Shown one piece after another: positions 45,840 to 57,420 of a stretch of 64,000 nucleotides of DNA (position 1 is its first letter; the number at the start of each line of letters is the position of its first letter). The position numbers were made by a program, and so were the translations under genes. The DNA lies in contig JAKUCV010002480.1 of assembly GCA_028386065.3 (NCBI GenBank), positions 347,116-411,115 of the forward strand, given 5' to 3'. The DNA comes from Turnera subulata (Eukaryota > Streptophyta > Magnoliopsida > Malpighiales > Passifloraceae). The notes beneath the pieces are model-generated. The model had not been told where the DNA came from. It searched no databases and saw only the letters and a program-made list of their open reading frames with translations.

Positions 45840-47044
45840 ATGAAGCACTTCTCCTATGTTGGCAAGAAGTTGTTCAATCTTTGTAGTGTCTCAGCATGTT
45901 TCCTCAAGTCAGCTCTGTGTCTAGTAGCCTGTCGTTGTTATGCGTTCATCCTTCTTGAAGTGAATTCGTTTTGGATTCATCTATGTTATTTCGTGTCCTT
46001 GTTCTTTTTGGGTTTTTGGTCCTTAAAGGCCCTGAAGCCTAGAACCCCATTTAGGCCTAGGGACTTGGATTTGTTCTTCACCTCCGTGTCAGCAGCCACA
46101 GTCTCTAGTATGTCCACTGTTGAAATGGAGGTTTTCTCCAATTCCCAACTCATCATTTTGACTTTCCTAATGTTCCTAGGAGGAGAGGTTTTCACTTCCA
46201 TGGTTGGGCTTCAGTTCAGGAAGTCCCAACTCAAAATGATATTGTGGAATGCTTCTTCTTCTGCTAAAATAGAGCCCATGGCACCGGTGTCATCATTTGA
46301 CCAAGTTAATGATGAGCCGTCGCCGGGTATAGTTGTAGTAACAAGCCCTGGTTTTGAAAATCTTGAATCCGCCGCAAATACCCAATATGACCGTTCCTTG
46401 GATGCAGATGTCTCAATAAAGTACAATGCAATCAAGTTCTTGGGATTTGTAGTTTTGGGTTATCTCCTAGTGGTGCATGTCCTAGGGATCACTCTACTTT
46501 CACTCTACATGACCCTTGTTTCAAGTGCAAGAAATGTGCTCAAGAACAAGGGACTAAACATGATGACATTTTCTGTTTTTACCATAGTCTCAACTTTTGG
46601 TAGCTGTGGTTTTGTCCCAACTAATGAAAACATAGTAGTATTTAGGAAGAACTCTGGTCTCTTACTCATTCTTATCCCCCAAGCACTTCTTGGGGACACA
46701 CTATTTCCTTCTTGCTTGAGATTTTCAGTGTGGTTCCTAGGGAAATTCTTTAAGAGGAAAGAGTCCAATTACTTGTTAACAAAAACTAGAAAAGTTGGAT
46801 ACTTCCACTTGTTACCGGCTAGGCATTCCTTGATGTTACTTTTTACTGTCTTTGGGTTTATCTTGATTGAAATGATAATGTTTTTTGCCATGGAGTGGGA
46901 TTCAATGGCATTAGGAGGGATGAATCCTTATCAGAAAATTATAGGTGTATTCTTCCAAACCGTGAACTCAAGACATGCAGGCGAAACTATTGTGGATCTC
47001 TCCGCAATCTCCCCGGCCATATTGGTGCTCTTCGTCTTCATGAT
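45840..47044 (+). CDS. HKT1: HKT1 sodium transporter, exon 1
   Basis: This is the first of three exons of a high-affinity K+/Na+ transporter (Trk/HKT superfamily), a plasma-membrane protein that in subfamily 1 removes Na+ from the xylem and protects leaves. The spliced protein is 543 residues, typical of the family. Exon 1 holds three of the four pore loops: SVSAATVSSMSTVEMEVF (82-99) with Ser90 at the first filter position, STFGSCGFVPTNEN, and NSRHAGETIVDLS. Membrane segments include about 44-64 and 104-124. Ser at the first filter position and Gly at the others is the pattern of Na+-selective subfamily 1 (HKT1). Donor ATGAT|GTTAGT at 47044 was chosen because it restores MMYLPPYT across the junction. 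Confidence 0.94.
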
Positions 47045-49194
47045 GTTAGTTTCCATCTTCCCTCTTCTTATTAATTATTTAAAATTGGTCAAGTTTTCAG
47101 CTAACAATACTTGTCATTAATGGCATCGATCTCCTTTTATATTTATCCAAGTGGTTATGGATTTGATCCGGTAGCGATTAGAAAATGGAATTTTTGGGTA
47201 GTTTATAGGATTCTAGAAATTTAAGTTTTCGTGCCATGCTTTAAAAGGCATACATGTACGTAAAGTATCATTTCTTTTTTATTGAACGGATTGGGGTTAT
47301 GTGAAATGTAAGGTTCATAAGAAAATAATAATAAGGAAACAGTTACCGGTACTGTACGTACGTGCCTGTAAAGGGTAACGTGGCCTTTCTCCTATTATTA
47401 TTGGCATTATGCACATGATGTGATTTCTTTATTAATAGACATTAACCGCCCTATCCATTATAAGACATCCCCCTTCTTCTCCTTCTCCTGCGAGGGCCAT
47501 GTAGGAGTGGCAACAAATTAAGTCTTTGTCATGTAAAGATTGGTAGAATATAAAACCGATCTTGTGCCTCATCAGCTTAATTTTTTTTTTTGTTAAAATG
47601 GTTACTCGACTTGTTATCCTACTCATTATGATAGAAAACAAACTTGATTAGAAATTTTGCTGTCTTTGTAATATATTCGTGAGAAATTCTTTTTCTGATT
47701 TCTACTATGTGATCTCGATTACATTTTTATATGCATAAACAATCGGATAATGATGTCATTGCCATATACCATGACTTATAATTTTTTGGTTAGTTGGCAA
47801 TGTTAATTTGCTCTTCATATCCTTTCCTGTCGCACAAGATGATGTATAAAAGGGTTTGGCCTATCTCTTCACCATATATTAGTGCATTTATTGATTTGCA
47901 TCAGCATTAATATTGTCACGCAGAGCACAGATGGGTGTCACTTAGGCTTTTACCGAACAATATTAATATTAGAAGTGGTCAACTTAATTAAGGTTCATGG
48001 CTGTTTTGTGTCTATTTCTCAACAAATTAATGATGTAGATATATCTGGGATAGTGAAGCCGTGAGTTTAAGAAAGCACATTATTGCTAGCATGATTGTTA
48101 TTATTATTAACTACATTGAATCCTATTCTAATATTATTAAAAGAGAGTTTTCTAGTTTCAGCCTCATGTACCCACCAGATAATCATTTAGTACTCTTCCG
48201 GTCCGGCTAAACAAAATTAAATATTCATAAAAAAGGATTCAAGTTCTATTCCGCATGTTAAATAAATGCATTATTGATTCCATGATTGTTGTTATTAACT
48301 TCATAGGATCGTAATCTAATATTATCTTCAGATAGTTATTTTTCGGCCTCTTGTATTCCCTTGTAAAATAGACGAGCATCTTTCAATTGGTATCCGGTAA
48401 ACAAAATTTAATATATCTATACACCTCCACTTCTATTATTTATGCAAGTTAAATAAGTGCATTATATCTCCCGTGATTGCTAATGTCAGCCAATTTTAAT
48501 TTATAAATTGGAAGTCGTTAACGATTAGGAAGAAAAAATTCCCTGGTTTGGCCTTTTCATTTTGTAAAGCAGTTTACTGCTGTTACTATTTACTTTTAAA
48601 GAATAATAATTGCCTGGATTTGGAGTACGCATTTTAAGGAGTAGGGTTGACTTTCATTAATTGAAGTTTCATGACAATATCGAGAATTCAATTAAATCCC
48701 GTCAATCGTGTTTATTAGACGATCTGCAAATACTTCTACTATGTTCTACTCCCCTTTACAAAAACAAAAAGAAGTGTTTTAAAGTTTAACTAGAGATCCA
48801 ACCGTTGAATCGAATTCCTCTTTACAGCCATTCAAGTCAAACTTTGGAAACGTAATTCCAGTAGCATTGACCTTTTTTCCTTGGTGAATTGCATTGATTT
48901 TTTTTTTTTATTAAGAAGTACAAACAATATTAAAAGCCCTCTTTGACAGAATAACGATATTAAAAGCCCTTGGGCCAACAGAAGAAAACACTTTTGAGGC
49001 TAGCTAGTATGCATAAACGATGGTATAAGGAATCCAATCCAATTTACACCTGGTTTTAATAAATAGTACTAGCTCAGATTAGATGTATGGTCGTGTTATG
49101 GCATTATAAGATATCATATATATATATCCTTTGTTTTTGGTACTGGAATATTAATTTTTGGAGACTTACTTGATTTGTGTACATATATATGCAG
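47045..49194 (+). other. HKT1 intron 1, with degenerate tandem repeats
   Basis: A long first intron (2150 bp), AT-rich. It contains about three degenerate copies of a roughly 190-bp unit (48065-48600). No second gene seen; short open frames inside are not supported. Confidence 0.7.
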
Positions 49195-49419
49195 GTATCT
49201 TCCACCTTATACTTCGTTTTTACCCAGAGGAGATGTTAAACCCCCACCAAAACTGCATAAGAAGAAAGGGAATGGGAGAAAACTTGTGGACTATCTACTC
49301 TTCTCCCCAGTTTCGTATTTGTTCATCTTCACCATGCTTATATGTGTAACAGAAAGGCAAAAGATGAAGGAGGATCCCCTCAATTTCAGCCTGTTCAATA
49401 TTGTGATAGAAGTCGTCAG
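49195..49419 (+). CDS. HKT1: HKT1 sodium transporter, exon 2
   Basis: Acceptor TATATATGCAG|G and donor GTCAG|GTTTGG. It encodes YLPPYTSFLPRGDV, a basic cytoplasmic loop (KLHKKKGNGRK) and the membrane segment YLLFSPVSYLFIFTMLICV. Phases fit exons 1 and 3 without a frame break. Confidence 0.93.
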
Positions 49420-49840
49420 GTTTGGCTTCTTTAATGCAAAAATCTACATCCACCAAACTAACATGATAAAATAAAAAATGACAATATTTCTTTTTTTTTT
49501 TACCCATTAAAAAAGGAAAATTAAATGACATCATTTCCTTACCCAATATATAAACTCTTCTTGCACACCAGTATTATGGACTAGGCTTGAAATTCTTGAT
49601 ATGGTTCTAACGGGTCCCATGTGATGTATGAATTAATTAATTAGTGAAAGCATGCTTCCGGCAGGGTTGGTGGTATGGTGGGCATAAAAAAACAAGCAAT
49701 TATAGAATAAACAAACATAACGGGAAGAAGAAAAAGGCTTATAATTTTACTTTCTTTTAATTATAGAATAAACAAACATAACGGGAAGAAGAAAAGTTAG
49801 AATTTTTTTCTCTTATTTGTGTGTGATGTCTTTCTTGCAG
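49420..49840 (+). other. HKT1 intron 2, with a 37-bp direct duplication
   Basis: 421 bp. AATTATAGAATAAACAAACA and the 17 bases after it occur twice, at 49698-49734 and 49759-49795 (period 61). Confidence 0.7.
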
Positions 49841-50042
49841 TGCATATGGAAACGTGGGGTTCTCAACGGGCTATAGCTGTGAACGCAGACTAAACCCTAA
49901 TGGCAATATTTGCAATGCCAAATCTTATGGATTTTCAGGCGCATGGAGTGATGGGGGCAAGATGATTCTCATCCTCGTCATGTTTTATGGAAGGCTTAAA
50001 AAGTTTAGTACTAAGGGAGGCAAAGCCTGGATCGTTATGTGA
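49841..50042 (+). CDS. HKT1: HKT1 sodium transporter, exon 3
   Basis: Acceptor TTTCTTGCAG|T. It encodes the fourth pore loop [13 protein letters not shown] with its filter Gly and the last membrane helix region ([18 protein letters not shown]). It ends WIVM and TGA at 50040-50042, the usual short C-terminus. Confidence 0.93.
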
Positions 50043-51943
50043 CCAAAAACATTCAACCTGGGCTAGTATTTAATTTCCTTTTCTAAAAAAAAAAAAAAAA
50101 ACACCAGACTGAAGAAAGTCTGTGTGTATCTCTATGTCGAAAGTAAACAAAGGTGAAAGGTGGGCTTAAATCTGGACTCCATACAAATCCGATTGTAAAG
50201 TAATTTATTAACTGGACACCTGTGTAATTATGACTTTTTATACAATATATTAGTTTTTATGTACCTGCATCTATGATTACTAGATCGATTATAACTTATA
50301 TAAAAAAAAACTATCAAATTAATAATAAATTTAAATAATTTATAAATAAAATATATAAGATGAAGTAATTATGATAAATATTTTTATCAGCCACCCACCC
50401 CAGTGGCAGTGGTTATCTCAGTATTATTATGACTGACCTGAACAATTCTGCAAATCCTTCGAGGTGGCTTAAATGGTTTAGTCTTTGTTTTCATCTCTTT
50501 CGATCGATCCCTGACAAAATTGTGCAACCAAATTAAAAACTGTACTACTAAATAAGTCACCTGTTCCTTTTTTGATTGCTCACAATATTCATGAATCATT
50601 CATGTTTCTTTTATTATCCTACCCATCTACACTGCTAGTTTTTAGTTTGCAGGATAAATCAGAGGCAACCATCTAAAAATATTAAAACCATAGAATTTTT
50701 CTTTAAAACATTTCATTATTCTTTTGCAAAAACTTTAAATGAAGAGGCAGCCAGCAATGACAAATCTAGCTCAAAGCTATAAGTTTTTTTTTTGGCCAGA
50801 ACTCAAAACTATATACACAAATTTTCGCATAATGGCAATCTGGATTGCCAAGTGCTAACAGGGGGTAATAGCTAGAAGCCTAGAAGAGTTCACGAGTACT
50901 TAGACATAAGACAAGTACTGGTATAAGTTTTTTTTTCCCTGTCTGAAAGTACTACTTCAACTTTGATTACTTTAAGAAAGAAATGCCATGGGGAAAAGTG
51001 TAAGGTGCTGTTAAAAAAATTGTCAACAGAATAAACCCAAGTCAAAAAGGCAGCAGTTCACCTCAGAAAATACCCACAAGGCCACAACCCAGTAGTATTT
51101 TTTTTATGTTTTGCAGTTAGTGACAAAAAGCTGTGAATCTGTCCCTTTCTGGGAGTTAATGCAATTCTACAATTTGCAATAATAACACCACTCACCTACT
51201 ACTACTGCTGCTGCTACTCTCTCTTAGCTCGCTTTGTTCACTCACTGGGGTGAAGCTTCATTCTTTGTCTCTGCACTCTCTCCTAGTAAGACTTGCTGTT
51301 TTGGCTCATTCTTTGGTTTACTGCGTCCATTTCCATTGTCCTCTCACTGACAAATGACAATGCTCGGTCAGGCTCTTGAACTTTCCTTTCTGGCTTCTTT
51401 TATGTTAGGGGAAATAAAAAAGAGAAGCTTCTTGTGAAATTCATTCGCTTAATTTACTTGTTCTTCTTCTTTCCTCATTCTTTTGAGTAGAAAATTCTCA
51501 TGCTTCTGTAGATTGCACACTTGGATATAATTACTCCCTGGCGGATGTGCATTTGTTGTGCATGTTTCTCTTCAACTGTATCATGCAACTTCATTTCTGG
51601 TGTTTTGGGATTGACTGGATTTAATCTCCATTTCCGGGAATTGGGTTCCTGCGTTTAGCTTCCTAGGAGCTTTGAGGTTTTTTGCTTCCAGCAAGTCTTG
51701 CCGGTTGATTGTATATCTTTGTGCAGTATACTCTTCCAATCATTTCATCTGCTGTAACTGTTGTTGGATAGTAACTGCCTGCATTGTTGATTCCAGTCCT
51801 TATGTGTGTGGTAGTGGTACAGTACAGCCATGGCCATATGTTCTCCCCTTCTTTGCCCGGTCCTCATTGGCAATAGAGGGTGATTAAAGGAAGGGACTTT
51901 TTTGCTCTCTCCTCCTTCTCTCTCTCATTTACTTGGTTGATTT
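50043..51943. other. Intergenic and 5'UTR of the LRR receptor-like kinase
   Basis: AT-rich to about 51150, then pyrimidine-rich sequence (CTACTACTACTGCTGCTG near 51200, CTCTCTCC tracts) typical of a plant 5'UTR leading to the start at 51962. A 5'UTR intron is possible but not demonstrable. No other gene seen. Confidence 0.5.
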
Positions 51944-51961
51944 ATGCCAGCCAACTTTGCA

Positions 51962-52862
51962 ATGGAGAGAATATGCTTGGTGTTGTTGTTACTAGTACAA
52001 ATTGTGGTAGGACAGTCAGATTTTGAGGCACTGTTGGAGCTAAAAAAGAGTATTGAGAAAGACCCGTCTGGTAAAGTTCTTGAATCATGGGACTCCAAGT
52101 CCTTGTCATCCCATGATTGCCCTCAGAATTGGTACGGAGTTGTCTGTGTTGGTGGCCGCGTGGCCTCTCTAAGCTTGGACGACCTGGGCCTCGTTGGGAA
52201 TTTTAGTTTCCCTGTTCTTGCTGGCCTTCAAATGCTTAAAAACTTGTCAGTTTCAGGAAATCAGTTGACAGGCACCATATCAAATGTTGGTTCCATCGAG
52301 TCCCTGGAGTTGTTGGACCTATCTGGCAACTTGTTTCGTGGGTTTATACCCTCTGGCATGGACAGGCTGAAGAATTTGGTGCTGTTGAATCTTTCTTCAA
52401 ACAGTTTTGAAGGCATTGTTCCCTCTGGTCTTGGAAACCTTCAAAAGTTGAAATATCTGGATTTAAAGCATAATAGCTTTTCTGGGGATATAATGAATCT
52501 TCTCTCACAGTTGGGTAGCCTGATATATGTCGACCTTAGCTGCAACCAATTCTCTGGCTCCTTGGATTTGGGACTGGCAAAACCAGGTTTTATTTCATCA
52601 ATTGCGTATTTTAATGTAAGCCATAATTCATTGGTGGGTCAGCTATTTGCTCACGATGGAGTTCCATATTTTGACAGTCTTCAAGTGTTTGATGCTAGCT
52701 ATAATCAGTTCACAGGCGCAGTACCTCCTTTTGGTTTCGTAGTCTCTCTAAAAATTCTTAGGCTTGGGAGTAACCAGTTATCAGGACCTCTACCAGAAGC
52801 TCTTCTTCATGAGACCTCCATGGTTTTGTCTGAACTGGATCTTAGCCTTAATCAAATACAAG
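51962..52862 (+). CDS. LRR receptor-like kinase (At2g27060 type), exon 1
   Basis: This is the first of three exons of a plasma-membrane LRR receptor-like kinase, about 1,020 residues. It resembles the Arabidopsis LRR-III-like protein At2g27060 and is related to GHR1. I start at 51962 (MERICLVLLLLVQIVVG, a clear signal peptide) because its context is better than the ATG 18 bases upstream. Exon 1 has the signal peptide, the LRRNT cap (FEALLELKKSIEKDP ... CPQNWYGVVC) and about nine leucine-rich repeats (for example LELLDLSGNLFRGFIPSGM). Donor CAAG|GTCGTT is weak but required: it joins LNQIQ to GPVASIT. Confidence 0.88.
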
Positions 52863-53101
52863 GTCGTTTCTTGATTCTTCCATCTCCACTGCCCTTTGTT
52901 GTTTCTACCGTGATAATTGCTGTTGTTATTGAAATATGGAGGTGTGGCATTCCGGTTGGAAATTAATTAGACAGAAACTAGATTGATCATTGAAAATTTC
53001 ATCTTTGATTTTAAAGTTATATCTCATGATTGATTTTTCTGTGCACATTCTTAATCCATCATTATCTGGTCTGACCTTTGATTCCAAATGATTTGCATCA
53101 G

Positions 53102-54646
53102 GTCCAGTTGCAAGTATCACCTCTGCAACTCTGAAGATTCTCAATCTGTCTTCCAATAGCCTATCAGGAAGTCTACCTATCACAGTAGGGCACTGCGCTA
53201 TCATAGATCTGAGTAATAATATGCTCTCAGGGAATTTGTCCAGGATCCAGAGTTGGGGAAATTATGTGGAAGTCATTCAGTTGAGTTCAAACAAATTGAC
53301 AGGAACTTTTCCTGAGCAAACTTCTCAATTCTTGAGGCTGACTACACTGATGATATCAAATAACTCATTGAACGGCCATCTTCCCCCAGTATTGTGTACA
53401 TACTCGCAACTTAAAGTGATAGATCTTAGCCTCAATTCTCTTGGTGGGCTCCTCCTTCCAAACTGCTTCAATTCGACAACACTGACTGATCTTAACCTGT
53501 CAGCCAACAATATCACAGGTTCAATACCCCTTCAGGAAATCCGAGAATCCACCCAAAATTTGAGCCTTATGTCTCTTGATCTATCGAATAACTTCTTAGA
53601 TGGTTATCTTCCCCCAGAAATCAGCAAGTTCCACAACTTGGTGTATCTTAACCTTTCCCATAACAAACTTGAAGGAAATCTCCCTGCAGACCTTCCTGAT
53701 GCATTGAAAGGTTTAGATGTGTCTTCTAACAATCTCTCAGGTGTGGTGCCTGACAACTTGAGGCAGTTCCCTGATTCAGCTTTCCATCCAGGAAATTCTT
53801 TGCTGGTTTTTCCTTATTTGCCACCATCACCAAAAGGTGCTACTGAGTTGACTACAAGGGTGTGTAGGTCTTGTCTAAGACCCACCTTCAAGATTATCCT
53901 GATTGCTTGCATGGTTGGTGCTGTATCTTTGATAGCTCTTTTCTGCCTGCTGCTTTATTATAAGGTCCGTTATAAGACACGTAGTCGCAGAAGTTTGAAA
54001 GGAAGTGAAGAGAGTGAAAGTATGAGGCAGCAGAGTGCTTCCATTGGTGATACATCAGGAATTGACAAAAAGGCAGACCAATCACCATCTTCATTTAGCT
54101 TCCATCAAAATCCTTCTCCATCACACCAACAGGGAACTTCTTATCAGGGGGCCGCATCCTCAGGCCTGAAAAGGCCTAATGATCAAGCGGAATTTGTGCA
54201 GAAACATGAAGGACTACCTTCACCTACATCACTTTTGTCATCTTCAAATCCATCTCCTTCTAAGAGCCAACTTTCACCCGAGAACAAGGGTGCGTTCAAG
54301 GTCTACTCTCCAGAAAAATTGGCTGGGGATCTGCATTTGTTTGATGGCTCCGTATTGTTTACTGCAGAAGAACTTTCAAGTGCTCCTGCTGAGCTTATTG
54401 GGCGCAGCTGCCATGGTGCGCTATATAAAGCCACACTTGACTCTGGTAATGTACTGGCTATAAAATGGTTAAAGGAGGGCATAACAAAGGGGAGAAAGGA
54501 ATTTGCTAGAGAAATAAAGAAACTTGGAAGCATCAGACATCCAAATTTAGTTTCTCTTCTGGGTTATTACTGGGGTCCAAAGGATCACGAGAAGATGATA
54601 GTATCAAGCTACATCAATGCACATTGTTTAGCGTTTTGTCTCCAAG
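53102..54646 (+). CDS. LRR receptor-like kinase, exon 2
   Basis: Continues the LRR ectodomain (for example VEVIQLSSNKLTGTFPEQT, LMSLDLSNNFLDGYLPPEI). Then come a single membrane segment (IILIACMVGAVSLIALFCLLL, about residues 562-585), a Ser/Pro-rich juxtamembrane stretch, and the N-lobe of the kinase from about 54360 (ELIGRSCHGALYKATL, then LAIKWLKEG with the conserved Lys). Acceptor TTTGCATCAG|GT; donor CTCCAAG|GTAACC. No frame breaks. Confidence 0.9.
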
Positions 54647-54828
54647 GTAACCTGTTTCTTTCTTCTTTTTTCCTGGGATAAATAATCGCCATACATGTGA
54701 AGCATGAGTTGATCATTTGTTGGATACTTCGTTCCATTGAGTAGAAACTACATTGAAAGATTGATTTCTTAAAGGAGTTCCAGAAAATACATTTTGACAT
54801 AGATATCTTGCCTTCATGTCTTGTACAG

Positions 54829-55448
54829 AAACAGAATCCAAAAGAGTGCCACCTTTATCTCTTGAAGAACGGCTAGGTATTGCTGTTACTGTTGCTGGCT
54901 GTCTGAACTACCTACACAACGAGAGAGCAATACCCCATGGCAACCTCAAATCCACCAACATTTTGATAGAGCCTCCAACTATGAATGCACTGCTCACGGA
55001 CTACAGTCTTCACCGGGTATTGACATCGGCTGGCACGGCAGAACAAGTTCTGAATGCTGGTGCTCTTGGCTACCGGCCCCCTGAATTTGCTAGCTCAAGC
55101 AAACCCTGTCCTTCATTGAAGAGTGATGTATATGCATTTGGGGTGATCTTGCTAGAGCTCCTAACTGGAAAATGCTCTGGGGAGATTGTGTCTCGGGACC
55201 CGAGAGCCATTGATCTGACGGACTGGGTGAGGATATTGGCTGAAGAGAACCGTCAGCATGAGTGCTTTGACAAGTTCCTTCTTCAAAGCAGCACAAATGT
55301 GGATGTCTCCAGAGTTATCAGTGAAATGCTAGAGGTGGCTCTAAGATGTATTCTGTCAGCATCCGAGAGGCCTGACATGAAATCTGTTTTTAGTGATCTT
55401 TCAATGCTAGCAACTCAAAATGCCTCGCACAGTAAACAGAAGCCTTAA
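54829..55448 (+). CDS. LRR receptor-like kinase, exon 3 (degenerate kinase C-lobe)
   Basis: C-lobe of the kinase domain. Catalytic motifs are altered: the HRD block reads HGNLKSTN, so the catalytic Asp is Asn; the DFG block reads TDYSLHR; the APE block reads PPE. This is the pattern of pseudokinases in this clade, so signalling probably works by scaffolding or activating partners. LKSDVYAFGVILLELLTGK is intact. Stop TAA at 55446-55448. Confidence 0.92.
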
Positions 55449-57190
55449 CCATCCATAGTTTTGCTTTTGCATACTAACCCCAACCGTTTATTTTTTTTCT
55501 CTTCTCTTATACCAGTTTATGGAGGAATGTTGCCTCTGTGAACCTAAGAAGTTATGGCCATTGAGAATAAGAAGTTCATAGTCTGCAGCGGGTCCTGTGA
55601 ATAATTGCGCTGTGGATAGGGTATTGGTTTAGTTGAGGAAAAGGTAATAAGTGACTATTTTTTCATATGGGGAGGGTTAAACCATTCTTTTTAACCCGTC
55701 CTAGAATGTAAACTCTGTCAATGATCATTACTATTCATTCTTGTGCTCTTCAACAGTCTTTGTTTATTGTCTTCTGTGCAATATGATATATAGTCCTTGA
55801 AGGCATGGCTGGGGCATTTTTAAGTCGGTAACTTTTGCTTTTAGTTGGACACTTTTTGGTGATATCAACTGATAGGAAAACTAATGGTTTGTAGGCATAA
55901 ATATCCACTGGGACCAACACAACAAGTTGGTGGGTGGATTTGCAAGAGATTACCTTCCTGAGAGAAAGATTGTTGTTTCAAAATTGGACGATGTTTGCTA
56001 AGATCAGAATTGGGGATTTAGTTATTAGGCTCAACTCTGAAGGTAGGCCGGTGGAAATGGTGTTGTCGACTATATTACAAAACATTAGTTATGTAAGGCT
56101 GATTCAACTGTCTCGCCCATTAGAATAAAACTTTTGTGCATTAAGACACTCTTTCTTTTTCCTATACAAAAAAGGGGATAAAGATAAAGAAGACAGGAAC
56201 CGAAACTTCGTCCGGCCTCCCACAAAACGAGAATATCCATCCATTCACCTCTTTGTTGGCCCAATTGTGGGCCGGACATATGCAAGTAAGGCTTTTTTTC
56301 TTTTTGTTTGATGAAAATATATGTTAAGAGGAATTGTATGAATATGTTTGTTTCTTTTGGAGAGAAACAAAAAAAAAATTAATGAAAATAAAACCATATG
56401 TCCTGCATGTGTCCCAAAATCTCGTAAATGAATTTGTCTTTTGCGAGAATATTTGCCGACCTGTCTACATTCTGTCCTTACCAATGTTTTTTTTTTCTTT
56501 TAGAGAACAAACCTAAGAAGTAAGAAGGTTTCATCATCAGATTGGAGTCTGTCTGATTGCAGCGTAGCAATAGTTATACGGGATTCGGTCAATTTAAAGT
56601 TAAAATAAGATAAACAAATAAAATAGAGATCTGGGTTTGTTCCTACTATCCTCATTGATCTCTTTGTTTATGGGAGATTGCGACCCTTAGAAATTACCCT
56701 GGATAAATTTAAGGGGATGTCACTACTTGTACTAGTAGTGTTGGCAGCTATTGTCGTCAATAACAAATTAAAACCAACTGGGATTGCTAAATGAATAAAA
56801 GCACAGATAAGGCAAAAGAAAAGATGCAAAAACTTAGTCTCTTTGTATGATGTCAGTATGCGAAGGAGTTTGCGTACATGCGCCAATTTGCCGAGTAAAT
56901 TTATTATCCACACAAAACGAGTAAGATAAGAAAGATATTGTTCATATTATGCAGACACATGCACGCCTAATTAAGGATGAAGAAATACTATCATACTACA
57001 ACTACTACTAGTATTATAAAGTACTATCGTGGTTTTCATTTCAATGAATGTTTCATTTTGACTGTTTCACCTTCCCAGGCAAGCAAAGCGTGTACCAATT
57101 CTCTTGACATGACACCAGTTTATGAACTGTACTACATGCACATCCCCATTTAAGTATTATTATTTCTTGTTTACTCTTTCCACTCATTTC
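55449..57190. other. Intergenic downstream of the LRR receptor-like kinase
   Basis: 3'UTR-like sequence to about 55800, then AT-rich non-coding DNA. Short open frames (for example 55934-56128, 56085-56285) match nothing I recognise and look random. Confidence 0.5.
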
Positions 57191-57420
57191 TGAAACCTTA
57201 TATATGAACTTACTCTCTCTTTCTTCACCAAATTAAGTTTTGGCTAAGACCCTTCTCTCAAACCCACCCTGTCTGCGTGTCGTCTTGGATTTGCACATAG
57301 AGTCCCCTGCATACCCTCTCTAATAATATCTTTAAGATTAAGAAGTACTTCACTCTGTTTGTTGCGGGTCATCAGGCCATCAATCCAAGTGTTGTTAGCT
57401 GACCAACCAAAGTTCGGGTA
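57191..57420 (+). other. Possible non-coding transcript start with donor site
   Basis: A TATA-like CTTATATATGAAC (57197-57210) is followed at about 30 bases by CTCTCTCTTTCTTC, then sequence without ATG-led frames, and a donor-like TTCGG|GTATGTATG at about 57419. It looks like a plant promoter and first exon without a coding frame. The next exon, if any, is not identified; it could be the far 5'UTR of the NHL gene. Confidence 0.22.
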
